Shown here in pieces: positions 35,811 to 45,410 of a stretch of 64,000 nt of DNA. Below the pieces are notes generated by a model. The model made no database searches, was not told the origin of the DNA, and worked only from the letters and a program-made list of their open reading frames with translations. The position numbers were made by a program, and so were the translations under genes. The DNA comes from Mucilaginibacter aquatilis (GTDB lineage: Bacteria > Bacteroidota > Bacteroidia > Sphingobacteriales > Sphingobacteriaceae), in NCBI RefSeq assembly GCF_009755275.1, contig NZ_WQLA01000003.1, positions 62,001 through 126,000 on the forward strand, read 5' to 3'. Position 1 is the first letter of the stretch. Every line of letters begins with the position of its first letter.

Positions 35811-36682
35811 TGGAGTTTTACCTAACTGCTTTGTTACAAGGGCTATGTTTTGCCGGTATTGCTGTTGGAATATATATATCTATGAAGATATTCAATATTC
35901 CCGACATTACTACTGATGGTAGTTATACCCTTGGCGGTATGCTTACCGGTACTCTCCTTACTCACGCTTTCCCGCTATACATAAGTGCCGCAGCTGCGCT
36001 GCTGGCCGGGGCTATTGCGGGCGCTATAACCGGCGTAATACATACTAAGCTTAAAATACATGCCTTGCTTGCAGGTATTTTGGTTTCAACTGCGCTTTAC
36101 TCAATAAACATCATTGTTGCCGGCCGGTCAAATTTGCCTTTAATAAATCTATCGTCGGTATTCAGCATCATAACATTTACAACTGATTTTAACTTGAATT
36201 CGTTATTAATTCTACTACTTGTAGTAGGTGCTGTTGTTGCAATAACCGGCTATTTACTAAAAACCGATTTTGGTATAGCTATGCGAGCCACAGGTAACAG
36301 TGAAAGCATGATTAGGGCGCTTGGAGTAAACACCGACCGCATGAAAATTATAGGGTTGGCAATGGCTAACGCCCTTACCGCATTAAGCGGATTTTTAATG
36401 ACACAGCAGCAAGGCTACGCGGATATAAGCATGGGCATAGGCATTGTAATTATAGGTTTAGGCTCGGTAATAATCGGCGATACGCTCATCAGCCGTTTCA
36501 ATGTAAAATCGGTATGGAAAATTTTGTTGCTGGTAGTTGCAGGGGCTGTTGTTTTCCAGCTGTTGCTGGCGGTAACTTTATCGTTAGGTGTAAATGCTAA
36601 CTTACTTAAGTTAGTTACTGCAGTATTAGTATTGCTTTTTGTGAGCTTACCACGTTTAACCTTATCGAGGCAAAATGATTAA
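35810..36682 (+). CDS. ABC transporter permease (TrpY-like)
   Basis: 290 residues, mostly hydrophobic with about eight to nine helices, of the branched-chain-type permease family (PF02653-like): 'IPDITTDGSYTLGGML', 'KTDFGIAMRATGNSESMIRALGVN' region, 'IGIVIIGLGSVIIGDTL'. It pairs with the binding protein (1-bp overlap upstream) and ATPase (8-bp overlap downstream). Confidence 0.85.
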   Translation: MEFYLTALLQGLCFAGIAVGIYISMKIFNIPDITTDGSYTLGGMLTGTLLTHAFPLYISAAAALLAGAIAGAITGVIHTKLKIHALLAGILVSTALYSINIIVAGRSNLPLINLSSVFSIITFTTDFNLNSLLILLLVVGAVVAITGYLLKTDFGIAMRATGNSESMIRALGVNTDRMKIIGLAMANALTALSGFLMTQQQGYADISMGIGIVIIGLGSVIIGDTLISRFNVKSVWKILLLVVAGAVVFQLLLAVTLSLGVNANLLKLVTAVLVLLFVSLPRLTLSRQND

Positions 36683-37424
36683 GCTGAGTAACATTTCCAA
36701 AACATTCAATACTGGTAAGCCCAATGAGGTAAAAGCGGTACAAAACCTTAACCTCGAGATTGCCCCGCAAGATTACGTGGTAATCGTCGGTGCAAACGGA
36801 TCGGGCAAGAGCACACTTCTTAATCTGATTGCAGGAAGTTTGCTGCCATCAGCCGGAACAATTGAGATAGACGGGCAATTGGTTACGCGCTTGAAAGACT
36901 TTGAGCGTAGTAAATGGATTGCGCGTGTTTTTCAAAACCCCTTGAGCGGCACCGCCCCTGATCTTACTATACTTGACAACTTCAGGCTGGCTGCATTACG
37001 TACTCAAAGCAAAGACTTACTTATTGGCACAACTGCCCAGTTTAAAGCCGACGTGAAAGATAAAGTGGCGTTGCTGGGTATGGGATTGGAAAACAAGCTC
37101 GATCAGGATATGGGTACACTATCCGGTGGGCAGCGCCAGGCTCTCACGCTAATGATGAGTGTTATGGATGAGTGCAAAATTTTGCTTTTAGATGAGCCCA
37201 CTGCCGCGCTTGATCCGCGTTCGGCCGATTTGGTGATGAAAACTGCCGACAGACTGATTAAAGATTTTAAACTGACCGCTATTTTAATCACTCATAACCT
37301 TAAAGATGCCCATTATTATGGAAACAGGCTCATTTTGATGCGAGAAGGGCAAATTTTCAAAGATTATAGTTGTGAAAGTAAATTAAGTCTAACTCAAAAT
37401 GATTTATTTTCATGGTTTAGTTAA
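36675..37424 (+). CDS. ABC transporter ATP-binding protein (TrpZ-like)
   Basis: 249 residues with a complete nucleotide-binding domain: Walker A 'GANGSGKST' (about 39-47), Q-loop 'FQNPLSG', signature 'LSGGQRQ' (about 148), Walker B 'ILLLDEPTAALDP' (about 168) and switch His in 'ILITHNLKD'. Energises the preceding permease. Overlaps it by 8 bp, so translation is coupled. Confidence 0.92.
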   Translation: MIKLSNISKTFNTGKPNEVKAVQNLNLEIAPQDYVVIVGANGSGKSTLLNLIAGSLLPSAGTIEIDGQLVTRLKDFERSKWIARVFQNPLSGTAPDLTILDNFRLAALRTQSKDLLIGTTAQFKADVKDKVALLGMGLENKLDQDMGTLSGGQRQALTLMMSVMDECKILLLDEPTAALDPRSADLVMKTADRLIKDFKLTAILITHNLKDAHYYGNRLILMREGQIFKDYSCESKLSLTQNDLFSWFS

Positions 37425-37470
37425 TTTAACTGCAAATGCTGGCAAAGTAATTGTATAGGTTCGTGCATCT

Positions 37471-37764
37471 ATGAAAAACACACAATTTGCACCAATTAAA
37501 GATGCTTACCAGTTAGTGCAAGGCGCTAAAGTCAAAGGCATAAAATACGAAGAGGTTTTTGAGTTAGGAACTTATGATCCCAACAAAAGAGGTTACACTA
37601 TCTATCCGTTTGAAGACGGTGTAAAATTCAACGACTTTAGCATAATTGTTAGTGAAAAAGAACTTAAAACACATTACGTTATTGAAGATGTAAACGTAAA
37701 CATTCCGATTATTGAAAGCGCACGTCAAGCAAATCCTTTGAGTGATCTGGGCATGGCAAGCTAA
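37471..37764 (+). CDS. Conserved-looking small protein, unknown
   Basis: 97 residues, soluble, no signal peptide. It begins 'MKNTQFAPIKDAYQLVQGAK' and contains a predicted alternation of short strands ('KRGYTIYPFEDGVKF', 'DFSIIVSEKELKTHYVI'). I do not recognise a family. It lies 46 bp after the ABC ATPase gene on the same strand and may be a passenger of that operon or separate; a hairpin at 37788-37840 ends it. Codon use looks like its neighbours, so I believe it is real. Confidence 0.6.
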   Translation: MKNTQFAPIKDAYQLVQGAKVKGIKYEEVFELGTYDPNKRGYTIYPFEDGVKFNDFSIIVSEKELKTHYVIEDVNVNIPIIESARQANPLSDLGMAS

Positions 37765-37787
37765 AAAATAATTAAAATCCAACATAT

Positions 37788-37840
37788 AAAAAGCAGCAGT
37801 AATTGAAGGTTGAATTCAACCGGCAGTTGTTGCTGTTTTT
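37788..37840 (+). terminator. Terminator-like composite hairpin
   Basis: Outer arms AAAAAGCAGCA and TGCTGTTTTT pair with one bulge; the loop contains a second palindrome GGTTGAATTCAACC. T-run at the 3' side. Confidence 0.55.
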
Positions 37841-37942
37841 GTTTTCAGCATATTTGTCCCATTAGTATTTATAGGTGAGCTGATGGATTTTTAGTTAACA
37901 AACACTTAATACAAATGGTAAAGGCGCTTAATAGTACGGTAA

Positions 37943-37950
37943 TAGTTTTG
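37943..37950 (+). promoter_or_regulatory. -7 promoter element of the choice-of-anchor lipoprotein gene
   Basis: TAGTTTTG matches TAnnTTTG, 25 bp before the ATG. -33 box not seen. Confidence 0.35.
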
Positions 37951-37975
37951 AGGTTTCACAACACTCACACTCAAC

Positions 37976-39499
37976 ATGAAAAAACTATTACTAATGTTCT
38001 TATTGGCATCAGGCCTTGTAAGTTGTAAAAAGGACAACGAAACCCAAACGCCTGAAGACGAATTTTTTGTAAACGAAGATGCATCGACATTTTCTGAAAT
38101 TGCATCCTTTAAGGTAGGCGGTGCGGGTGCCGCCGAAATCTCCGCGTTTGATCCATCTACCAACCGGTTGTTTGTAGTGAACAACAATTCAACCGAAAAC
38201 CGTATAGATGTAATTGATTTTAAAGACCCGGCAAACATGTCGGTTATTAAATCAATACCTATGTTGCCTTATGGTGGTGCGGTTAATAGCTTATCTGTAT
38301 CAGGCGGAAACGTTGCAGCTGCCATCGAATCAGTTAATAAACAGGCGAATGGTAAGGTTGTGGTATTCAAAACCAGTGATTATACCAAAGTTGCAGAAGC
38401 CACGGTAGGCGCACTACCTGATATGGTAACTTATACGCCGGATGGCAAATTCATCCTTACGGCAAATGAAGGAGAGCCCAGTGCCGACTACACTAATGAC
38501 CCCGAGGGTTCTATATCAATTATTTCGGTAGAGAATAATTACGCTGTAAAAACTATGAACTTTGCTGCGTTTGCCGGTCAAAAAGATGCTCTGGCAGCAA
38601 AGGGCTTCCGGGTATTTGGACCGAGTAATGATTTTGTAAAAGATATTGAGCCGGAATATATTACGGTGTCTGAAGATTCAAAAGCGGCCTGGGTAACTTT
38701 GCAGGAAAATAATGGCATAGCTAAAGTTGATTTGGCTACGCAAACAATCACTCAAATATTCCCGCTAGGCTTTAAAGATTACAGTGTTGATGGAAACGAA
38801 ATTGACCCAAGCGACCGTGACAGTAAAGTAGGTGTGCCAGCCAAGTGGCCGGTAAAAGGCATTTATATGCCCGATGCAATAGCGGTATTTACCAATAACA
38901 ATACGCCTTACCTATTCACTGCTAACGAAGGCGATGCCCGCGAGTACAGCAACGTTTTTGTAGAAGCAAAACGTGTTAAAGATATTGTACTTAACCCGGC
39001 TGTATTCCCTAATGCTGCCGATTTAAGGAAAGATGAACAATTAGGACGCCTTAACATTACATCAACTTTAGGTATGAATGCAGAAGGTAAATATGATGCA
39101 TTGTATTCATTTGGTGCACGATCATTTAGCGTTTGGAACGGTAATACCGGGGCGCAGGTATTTGACAGTAAAAACGAGCTTGATGCAAAAGCAGTTGTGG
39201 CCGGTATTTATGATGATAGCCGCAGCGATGACAAATCAATAGAGCCGGAAGGTCTTTCTATTGGTAAAGTTGGCCGTAAAATCGTAGCATTTGTAGGTAT
39301 GGAACGTATTGATGCGGTTGCCATTTATGATATAACTGACCCTGCAAAGCCAACATTCTTGCAAATGATTAAGTGTGGAGATGCTCCTGAAGGTGTGCTG
39401 ATTATCCCGGCTTCTAAAAGCCCAACCAAGAAAAGTTTGCTGGTTGTAAGCAGTGAAGATGACGGCATAGTAAAGGTATTTACGCCAAAAACTCTCTAA
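37976..39499 (+). CDS. Choice-of-anchor I family beta-propeller lipoprotein
   Basis: 507 residues. Lipobox 'LASGLVSCKKDN' places the lipidated Cys at 17. The mature part is a YncE-like propeller with recurring units such as 'AAEISAFDPSTNRLFVVNNN', 'MVTYTPDGKFILTANEGEPS' and 'AIAVFTNNNTPYLFTANEGD'; the 'TANEGEPSADYT...DPEGS' and 'SIEPEGLSIG' signatures identify the family. Relatives are surface or phosphatase-associated proteins with unclear activity. Ends at a 19-bp-stem terminator shared with uxuA. Confidence 0.8.
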   Translation: MKKLLLMFLLASGLVSCKKDNETQTPEDEFFVNEDASTFSEIASFKVGGAGAAEISAFDPSTNRLFVVNNNSTENRIDVIDFKDPANMSVIKSIPMLPYGGAVNSLSVSGGNVAAAIESVNKQANGKVVVFKTSDYTKVAEATVGALPDMVTYTPDGKFILTANEGEPSADYTNDPEGSISIISVENNYAVKTMNFAAFAGQKDALAAKGFRVFGPSNDFVKDIEPEYITVSEDSKAAWVTLQENNGIAKVDLATQTITQIFPLGFKDYSVDGNEIDPSDRDSKVGVPAKWPVKGIYMPDAIAVFTNNNTPYLFTANEGDAREYSNVFVEAKRVKDIVLNPAVFPNAADLRKDEQLGRLNITSTLGMNAEGKYDALYSFGARSFSVWNGNTGAQVFDSKNELDAKAVVAGIYDDSRSDDKSIEPEGLSIGKVGRKIVAFVGMERIDAVAIYDITDPAKPTFLQMIKCGDAPEGVLIIPASKSPTKKSLLVVSSEDDGIVKVFTPKTL

Positions 39500-39516
39500 T
39501 TCCTGGTTTGTCATAT

Positions 39517-39557
39517 AAACAAAATAGCCGCCCTTATAAAGGGCGGCTATTTTGTTT
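39517..39557. terminator. Bidirectional terminator, 19-bp perfect stem
   Basis: Arms 39517-39535 and 39539-39557 are exactly complementary around a 3-base loop, with A/T runs at both ends. Between convergent genes. Confidence 0.9.
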
Positions 39558-39562
39558 AAAAG

Positions 39563-40750
39563 TTATTGCGCTAAAAAGCGTCTGATTCCTAACTCCAGCC
39601 CCCTTAGTTCGGCCAGGCCTCTTAATCGGCCTATAGCTGAATAACCAGGGTTTGTTTTTTTATGTAGGTCATCAAGCATTTTATGTCCGTGATCTGGTCT
39701 GAAAGGCATACGCAGATGCTTCTCATCGGCTGCTTTTCGTTTTTTCTGCTCCAGTACAAGCGCTTTCATTACGGCAAACATATCTACATCACCATCCAAA
39801 TGGTCGGCCTCGTAAAAATTGCCGGCTTCATCGCGTTTGGTTGCCCGTAAATGTATAAAGTGAATACGATGGCCAAGGCGCTCTACCATTCCGGCTAAAT
39901 CATTATCTGCCCTTACACCGAAAGAACCTGTGCAAAAGGTCAAACCATTATGATAGCTGTCCACCGCATCATAAATTTGCTTAATATCAGCTTCGGTACT
40001 CACTACACGTGGCAAGCCCAAAATAGGGTAGGGAGGGTCATCAGGATGTATGCACATCAGTACGCCGGCTTGTTCGGCCGCAGGTATAACTTGTTGTAAA
40101 AAGTAATATAAGTTTGCTTTAAGGCTTTCATCATCAATATGATTGTATGAAGATAGCACATCTAAAAACTGCTCAACCGTATAGCCTTCTTCCGAGCCGG
40201 GCAGGCCGGCAATAATATTTTTTATTAGTAAAGACTTTTCCTCGTCACTTATACTATCCAGGTATTGTTTAGCTTCTTCCTGCTGCTGTTGCGTATAAAC
40301 TGATTCGGCACCGGGGCGTTTAAGCAGGTAAAGTTCAAAGGCAGCAAAGGCGGTAACATCAAACCTTAAGGCCGTCGATCCGTCGGCTAATTGGTAGTCA
40401 AGGTCAGTACGCGTCCAGTCTAAAACCGGCATAAAGTTGTAGCATACAATATCAATTCCGCACCGGCCAAGGTTGAGCAGCGTTTGTTTATAGTTTTCTA
40501 TATACAACTCAAAACTTCCGGTACGTTTCTTTATATCTTCCTGCACCGGAACACTTTCCACTACCGACCAGGTTAAGCCAGCTGCCTCAATCAAAGCTTT
40601 GCGCTGCAATATTTCTTCAACAGGCCAAACCTCTCCATTGGGTATATGATGTAATGCGGAAACTATACCGGTAGCACCTGCTTGCCTTACATCAGCCAGC
40701 GAAACCGGATCATGAGGACCATACCAGCGCCATGTTTGTTCTAAACTCAT
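39563..40750 (-). CDS. uxuA: Mannonate dehydratase
   Basis: Dehydrates D-mannonate to 2-keto-3-deoxygluconate in hexuronate breakdown. 395 residues, TIM-barrel of the UxuA family: '[16 protein letters not shown]' at the start, '[16 protein letters not shown]' (about 106), metal-site '[17 protein letters not shown]' (about 235), '[12 protein letters not shown]' (about 272), '[11 protein letters not shown]' (about 295) and '[12 protein letters not shown]' (about 351). No uxuB or uxaC nearby, so the rest of the pathway must be elsewhere. Glucuronate-containing polysaccharides are the presumed carbon source. Confidence 0.93.
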   Translation of the reverse strand: MSLEQTWRWYGPHDPVSLADVRQAGATGIVSALHHIPNGEVWPVEEILQRKALIEAAGLTWSVVESVPVQEDIKKRTGSFELYIENYKQTLLNLGRCGIDIVCYNFMPVLDWTRTDLDYQLADGSTALRFDVTAFAAFELYLLKRPGAESVYTQQQQEEAKQYLDSISDEEKSLLIKNIIAGLPGSEEGYTVEQFLDVLSSYNHIDDESLKANLYYFLQQVIPAAEQAGVLMCIHPDDPPYPILGLPRVVSTEADIKQIYDAVDSYHNGLTFCTGSFGVRADNDLAGMVERLGHRIHFIHLRATKRDEAGNFYEADHLDGDVDMFAVMKALVLEQKKRKAADEKHLRMPFRPDHGHKMLDDLHKKTNPGYSAIGRLRGLAELRGLELGIRRFLAQ

Positions 40751-40843
40751 TTTTTTAATAATAAATGGTTATTTGATGCCGCCTAAATTAATAAATGCCG
40801 CTGGTAATAGGTTGAGGTTTTAAACTAAAAAAAGCTTCATACT

Positions 40844-40855
40844 ATCAAATTTGAT
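40844..40855. promoter_or_regulatory. Perfect 12-bp palindrome ATCAAATTTGAT
   Basis: Lies in the 271-bp divergent gap 94 bp upstream of uxuA and 167 bp upstream of the permease gene. Candidate operator; no regulator gene adjoins it. Confidence 0.35.
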
Positions 40856-40975
40856 GCAAATCAGATAGCGGCCGTTGTAAGCCTGTATTTGTGTGAGCCG
40901 GTACCATTGCCCATTTTGTATATCACAATATTCTAAGCAATCAATTCTAATCATGACAAATGCCTACGAAAAATT

Positions 40976-41005
40976 GGCGAAAGTTGTATGTTTTGTTATT
41001 TTGAT
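40976..41005 (+). promoter_or_regulatory. Promoter candidate for the permease gene
   Basis: TTG near 40974-40976, a 19-bp spacer and TTATTTTG (about 40996-41003), one mismatch from TAnnTTTG. About 18 bp before the ATG. Confidence 0.4.
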
Positions 41006-41021
41006 AGCTCAATAGCAACAT

Positions 41022-42344
41022 ATGGAAAATCACCTGACTTTAAAACGCACGCTTAAACCGGTTCACCTTTGGGCGCTGGGTGTTGGCTTGGTTATATCAG
41101 GTGAATACTTTGGTTGGAACTATGGTTGGGGCGTGGCTGGCACTGTTGGCTTTTTAATAGCCACTTTAATAGTTACCTTAATGTTTGTAACCTTCGTATT
41201 CAGTTATACGGAGCTTACAACCTCCATACCCAATGCCGGCGGCGCTTTCGCATATGCGCAAAGGGCTTTGGGACCTTACGGTGCAGTGGTTGCCGGGTAC
41301 GCTACATTAATTGATTTTTTACTTGCCATGCCTGCCATTGCTTTTGCACTTGGCAGCTATCTGCATTTTTTGCATCCCGCCTTGCCGGTTTTGCATTGTG
41401 CCATTTTCTTCAATTTAGTGTTTATGTTGATTAACGCTGCTGGTGTAAAAGAGTCGGCTAATTTTTCAATCTTAGTTACGGTGCTTGCCGTTGCCGAATT
41501 GCTTTTGTTTATGGGTGTAACTGCACCTCATTTTAAATCCAAAAACTTTTTGACTAACGCCATGCCAGCCGGCTGGAGCGGAGTATTTGCTGCGTTGCCG
41601 TATGCTATTTGGTTTTATTTGGCAATTGAGGGCATAACCGCAGTAGCCGAAGAAGTCAAGGAGCCTAGTAAAAACATTCCAAAAGGTTACATGAGTGCAT
41701 TATTTACCCTAGCTATATTGGCGTTGGGCGTTATGGTGTTAACCGGCGGAATAACCAACTGGCAAAGGCTTGCCAACATTGACTATCCATTGCCCGATGC
41801 TATAGCTGTAGTACTGGGTAAGCAGCACAGCTTAACCAAGCTTTTTGCTGGTATTGGGCTTTTTGGTTTAGTAGCATCGTTTCATGGAACTATGCTGGCG
41901 TCGTCAAGGCAAATATATGCTTTGGCACGTGCAGGTTATTTGCCAAACGCATTATCAAAGCTCAGTCAACGATTCAGGACGCCGCAACGGTCGGTTGCTG
42001 CGGGGGGTGTAATAAGTTTTGCAGCACTTATAACCGGAACCACAAGCCAGGTAATTATTTGCTCGGTACTCGGCGCCGTTGTAATGTACATTATCAGCAT
42101 GGTCAGCCTGTTTGTTCTGCGAAATAAAGAACCCGGTTTAATGCGTCCATTTAAAGCGCCATTTTATCCCATTTTTCCTTTTGTTGCTTTACTGTTATCG
42201 TTGGTATGTCTCGCGGCTATAGTTTGGTATAATGTTTTTATAAGCCTGCTGTTTGCAGCGGGGCTTTTGTTGTGCCTGCTACTATTTTATATTAACCGCA
42301 ACAATATTCAACTGCGAATTGACGAGACTGATGAATCAAATTAA
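41022..42344 (+). CDS. APC-family amino acid permease, ethanolamine permease-like
   Basis: 440 residues with about twelve membrane helices. The start 'LKRTLKPVHLWALGVGLVISGEYFGWNYGW' region (in part 'VGLVISGEYFGWNYGW') is the unwound-helix signature of the ethanolamine permease branch; 'ELTTSIPNAGGAFAYAQRALGP' and 'EGITAVAEEVKEPSKNIPKG' are general APC motifs. Ethanolamine is the best guess, but no eutB/eutC ammonia-lyase lies nearby, so a different amine or amino acid is possible. Single gene ending 80 bp before alaS. Confidence 0.75.
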   Translation: MENHLTLKRTLKPVHLWALGVGLVISGEYFGWNYGWGVAGTVGFLIATLIVTLMFVTFVFSYTELTTSIPNAGGAFAYAQRALGPYGAVVAGYATLIDFLLAMPAIAFALGSYLHFLHPALPVLHCAIFFNLVFMLINAAGVKESANFSILVTVLAVAELLLFMGVTAPHFKSKNFLTNAMPAGWSGVFAALPYAIWFYLAIEGITAVAEEVKEPSKNIPKGYMSALFTLAILALGVMVLTGGITNWQRLANIDYPLPDAIAVVLGKQHSLTKLFAGIGLFGLVASFHGTMLASSRQIYALARAGYLPNALSKLSQRFRTPQRSVAAGGVISFAALITGTTSQVIICSVLGAVVMYIISMVSLFVLRNKEPGLMRPFKAPFYPIFPFVALLLSLVCLAAIVWYNVFISLLFAAGLLLCLLLFYINRNNIQLRIDETDESN

Positions 42345-42371
42345 GATTATAAATGCTCACTGTTAAAACCT

Positions 42372-42401
42372 TTTGTGCTTATTGGTAATATAATATCTTT
42401 G
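42372..42401 (+). promoter_or_regulatory. Promoter of alaS
   Basis: TTTG (42372-42375), 18-bp spacer, TATCTTTG (42394-42401): both elements match the Bacteroidota consensus exactly. Predicted start near 42408, ATG at 42425. Confidence 0.65.
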
Positions 42402-42424
42402 CACACCTATATATAATTGCACTC

Positions 42425-45064
42425 ATGACGGCTCAACAAATACGCCAGGCTTTTCTGGATTTCTTTGCTTCAAAACAACATACCATTGTACCATCGGCAC
42501 CTATTGTGGTTAAAAACGACCCCACGCTAATGTTTACCAATGCAGGTATGAACCAGTTTAAAGATATTTTTTTGGGTGAAGCCGAGCCAAAAGCGCCGCG
42601 TGTTGCCGATACCCAGCGTTGCTTACGCGTATCGGGTAAGCATAACGATTTGGAAGAGGTAGGTGTTGATACTTATCACCATACCATGTTTGAGATGCTG
42701 GGCAACTGGAGCTTTGGCGATTACTTTAAGAAAGAAGCCATTGACTGGAGCTGGGAACTGTTGACCAGTGTTTATAAACTGGACAAAGACCGCCTTTACG
42801 TTACCTATTTTGAAGGCGACGAAAAAGAAGGCCTGGGCAAAGACCAGGAAGCTTATGACTTCTGGAAGCAATATGTAGCCGAAGATCATATTTTACCAGG
42901 CAATAAAAAAGATAACTTTTGGGAGATGGGAGAGACCGGTCCCTGCGGACCGTGTTCTGAAATACATTTTGATGGCCGTACCGATGAAGAGCGTGCTAGA
43001 GTTAGCGGTGCCACGCTGGTAAATGCTGACGACCCGAACGTTATTGAAATATGGAATAACGTTTTCATGCAGTTTAACCGCCTTAAAGATGGTTCTTTGC
43101 AGCCATTGCCCAATAAACACGTAGATACCGGGATGGGCTATGAGCGTTTGGTGCGTGTGCTGCAAGGTAAAACATCAAATTATGATACTGATGTATTTAT
43201 GCCACTTATTCAGTTTATAGCTGAAAAAAGTGGTAAAATCTACAAGGCCGAAGCTACGCCCAGGGCAGATGGCTGGAACGAGGCCGTAGCTATGCGCGTA
43301 ATGGCCGATCATATTCGTGCTATTAGCTTTGCCATTGCTGATGGTCAGCTTCCATCTAACAACAAGGCGGGTTATGTAATCCGTCGTATACTGCGTAGAG
43401 CAGTGCGTTACTCTTACCAGTATTTAGGTTTTAAAGAACCGTTTTTGAATCAACTGGTGCCTTTATTAGCCGAGCAGTTTAAGGGGGTGTTTGATGAATT
43501 ATACAGCCAAAAGGACTTTGTGCAAAAGGTGGTTTTAGAGGAGGAAGTTGCTTTCTTAAGAACCCTACAAAACGGAATCACTCAATTTGAACAAGTTGTT
43601 AATGCGGCTAACAATAATGTAATTGCAGGGCAATTTGCATTTGAACTGTCTGACACGTTTGGCTTTCCGTTAGATTTAACCGAGTTGATGGCTCGTGAAA
43701 GAGGGTTTACAGTTGATACCGAAGGTTTTAACCAAGCCCTTCAACAACAAAAAAACCGCTCACGCGCGGCTACCGCCATTGATACCGGCGACTGGGTTCT
43801 TTTGAAAGACAATGACAGCGTTGAGTTTACCGGGTATGATGAAATTGAAACCATTGCCCATGTAATCAAGTATCGCAAGGTAAAGGCTAAAGGAAAGGAG
43901 CAATACCAATTGGTGTTGGACAAAACTCCATTTTATGCCGAAAGCGGCGGCCAGGTAGGCGATACCGGCGACTTGATTTTCCCTGATGGGGAGATTGTAA
44001 AAGTAACTGATACTAAAAAAGAAAACGGCCTTATTGTGCATTTTACCGATGTATTGCCACAATCTGTTGACGATGCCTTAACCGCTTATGTAGACCGCGA
44101 CCGTCGTTTAAATATTGAAAGTAATCACTCAGCTACCCACTTGCTGCATGCAGCCATGAAGCAGGTGTTGGGTACCCACGTAAACCAAAAAGGTTCGTTA
44201 GTTAACGCCGATTATCTGCGCTTCGACTTTTCGCACTTCAGCAAGGTAACTGATGATGAAATAGCTCAGATTGAATTAATTGTTAACGAAAAAATACGCG
44301 AAAACATCGGCCTTAAAGAGGAGCGTAGCGTAGCTTATGCTGAAGCTATAACAAGTGGTGTAACCGCCCTGTTTGGCGAGAAGTACGGCGAGTATGTGCG
44401 CGTAATTACCTTCGATGATGATTTTTCAAAAGAGCTTTGTGGCGGTACCCACGTAAAGGCTACGGGTCAAATTGCTTTCTTTAAAATAACTGCTGAAAGT
44501 GCTGTAGCTGCTGGTGTACGCCGTATTGAGGCCATTACCGGTGTAGGCGTAGAAAAATATATCCATGAGCAAACTACACTGGTTCAGCAGTTAAAAGATC
44601 TGTTAAAAAACCCGAAAGATATCGCCAAAAGTATTGAAAGCCTACTGGAGGAAAATACCCGCCTGAAAAAGGAAATCGAAAAATCGGTATTGGAAAAAGC
44701 ATCCGGCCTTAAAACTGAGCTTGCTGCAAAAGCCGAAAGCATAAACGGCATAAACTTCATCGTCCAAAAAGTGGCTCTACCTAATGCCGAAGCCATTAAA
44801 GCGCTGGCGTACCAGTTGAAGGATATTGTAGCTGATCTGTATCTTGTACTGGTAGCCGATATTGACGGCAAGCCAAACATTACCGTTATGATTGCCGAAA
44901 ACCTGGTTAAGGACAAAGGCCTTAACGCCGGTAACATCGTACGCGAACTGGCCAAAGAGGTACAGGGCGGCGGCGGAGGTCAGCCGTTTTTTGCCACCGC
45001 GGGTGGTAAGGATGTAAACGGGTTAGACCGCGTGCTGGAAAAGGCGCGTGGATTTATTGGGTAA
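42425..45064 (+). CDS. alaS: Alanyl-tRNA synthetase
   Basis: Charges tRNA-Ala and edits Ser/Gly mischarging. 879 residues, full length. Class II motif region 'MFTNAGMNQFKDIFLG' (about 37), 'FEMLGNWSFGDYFKKEA' (about 88), 'GPCGPCSEIHFD' (about 177), 'DTGMGYERLVRVLQG' (about 236). The editing domain has 'HSATHLLHAAM' (about 570) and the zinc partner 'CGGTHV' (about 673). The C-terminal C-Ala region (about 740-879) ends with the Gly-rich 'GGGGGQPFFATAGG'. Followed by repeats, not genes, for about 500 bp. Confidence 0.97.
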   Translation: MTAQQIRQAFLDFFASKQHTIVPSAPIVVKNDPTLMFTNAGMNQFKDIFLGEAEPKAPRVADTQRCLRVSGKHNDLEEVGVDTYHHTMFEMLGNWSFGDYFKKEAIDWSWELLTSVYKLDKDRLYVTYFEGDEKEGLGKDQEAYDFWKQYVAEDHILPGNKKDNFWEMGETGPCGPCSEIHFDGRTDEERARVSGATLVNADDPNVIEIWNNVFMQFNRLKDGSLQPLPNKHVDTGMGYERLVRVLQGKTSNYDTDVFMPLIQFIAEKSGKIYKAEATPRADGWNEAVAMRVMADHIRAISFAIADGQLPSNNKAGYVIRRILRRAVRYSYQYLGFKEPFLNQLVPLLAEQFKGVFDELYSQKDFVQKVVLEEEVAFLRTLQNGITQFEQVVNAANNNVIAGQFAFELSDTFGFPLDLTELMARERGFTVDTEGFNQALQQQKNRSRAATAIDTGDWVLLKDNDSVEFTGYDEIETIAHVIKYRKVKAKGKEQYQLVLDKTPFYAESGGQVGDTGDLIFPDGEIVKVTDTKKENGLIVHFTDVLPQSVDDALTAYVDRDRRLNIESNHSATHLLHAAMKQVLGTHVNQKGSLVNADYLRFDFSHFSKVTDDEIAQIELIVNEKIRENIGLKEERSVAYAEAITSGVTALFGEKYGEYVRVITFDDDFSKELCGGTHVKATGQIAFFKITAESAVAAGVRRIEAITGVGVEKYIHEQTTLVQQLKDLLKNPKDIAKSIESLLEENTRLKKEIEKSVLEKASGLKTELAAKAESINGINFIVQKVALPNAEAIKALAYQLKDIVADLYLVLVADIDGKPNITVMIAENLVKDKGLNAGNIVRELAKEVQGGGGGQPFFATAGGKDVNGLDRVLEKARGFIG

Positions 45065-45087
45065 CTGATTCATCAAGATAAACCAAT

Positions 45088-45170
45088 CGTCATGCCGAAC
45101 TTGTTTCGGCATCTCACAAGCAAAGCCGCGAGCTAAGTAAATGGGATGCTAAAACAAATTCAGCATGACG
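45088..45170. repeat. Palindromic repeat (GTCATGCNGAA family), likely alaS terminator
   Basis: CGTCATGC (45088-45095) and GCATGACG (45163-45170) are complementary; inner arms 'GAACTTGTTTCGGCATCTC' and 'GATGCTAAAACAAATTC' pair imperfectly. A TTTTTATTTA run follows, so it can double as the alaS terminator. Confidence 0.8.
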
Positions 45171-45213
45171 TTTTTATTTATTTACAGTTGATTACAAACC
45201 ATAGAAAGAACGC

Positions 45214-45272
45214 TTGTTTATTTCGAAAAGCTTGTGCGCACTAACAAGATTTTTCCTTACGTCGAAATGACA
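45214..45272. repeat. Shortened GTCATTTCGA-family repeat
   Basis: Right arm CGAAATGACA (45263-45272) is intact, left arm TTATTTCGA (about 45217-45225) is degenerate; 'ACAAGATTTTTCC' inside matches the interior of the 2442-2525 copy. Confidence 0.6.
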
Positions 45273-45308
45273 TGGTGGAGATTATAGCAAAAGATAGTCA
45301 TCTCAATG

Positions 45309-45410
45309 CATTAGTAGTTTGCGTTAGGGATAGTAGAGGAAAGCCCGTAACGAAGCATAGCGTAGTGAGGGCTTAGAGCGTATAGCCCGGGCCGCATGCA
45401 ACGCCCAAAT
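45309..45410. repeat. 102-bp dispersed intergenic element, copy 2
   Basis: Inverted copy of 1516-1617: its reverse complement aligns with copy 1 over 102 bp without gaps. Ends here are CATTAGTAGTTTGCGTTAGG and CAACGCCCAAAT; core GCCCGGGC. No ORF. Confidence 0.85.
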
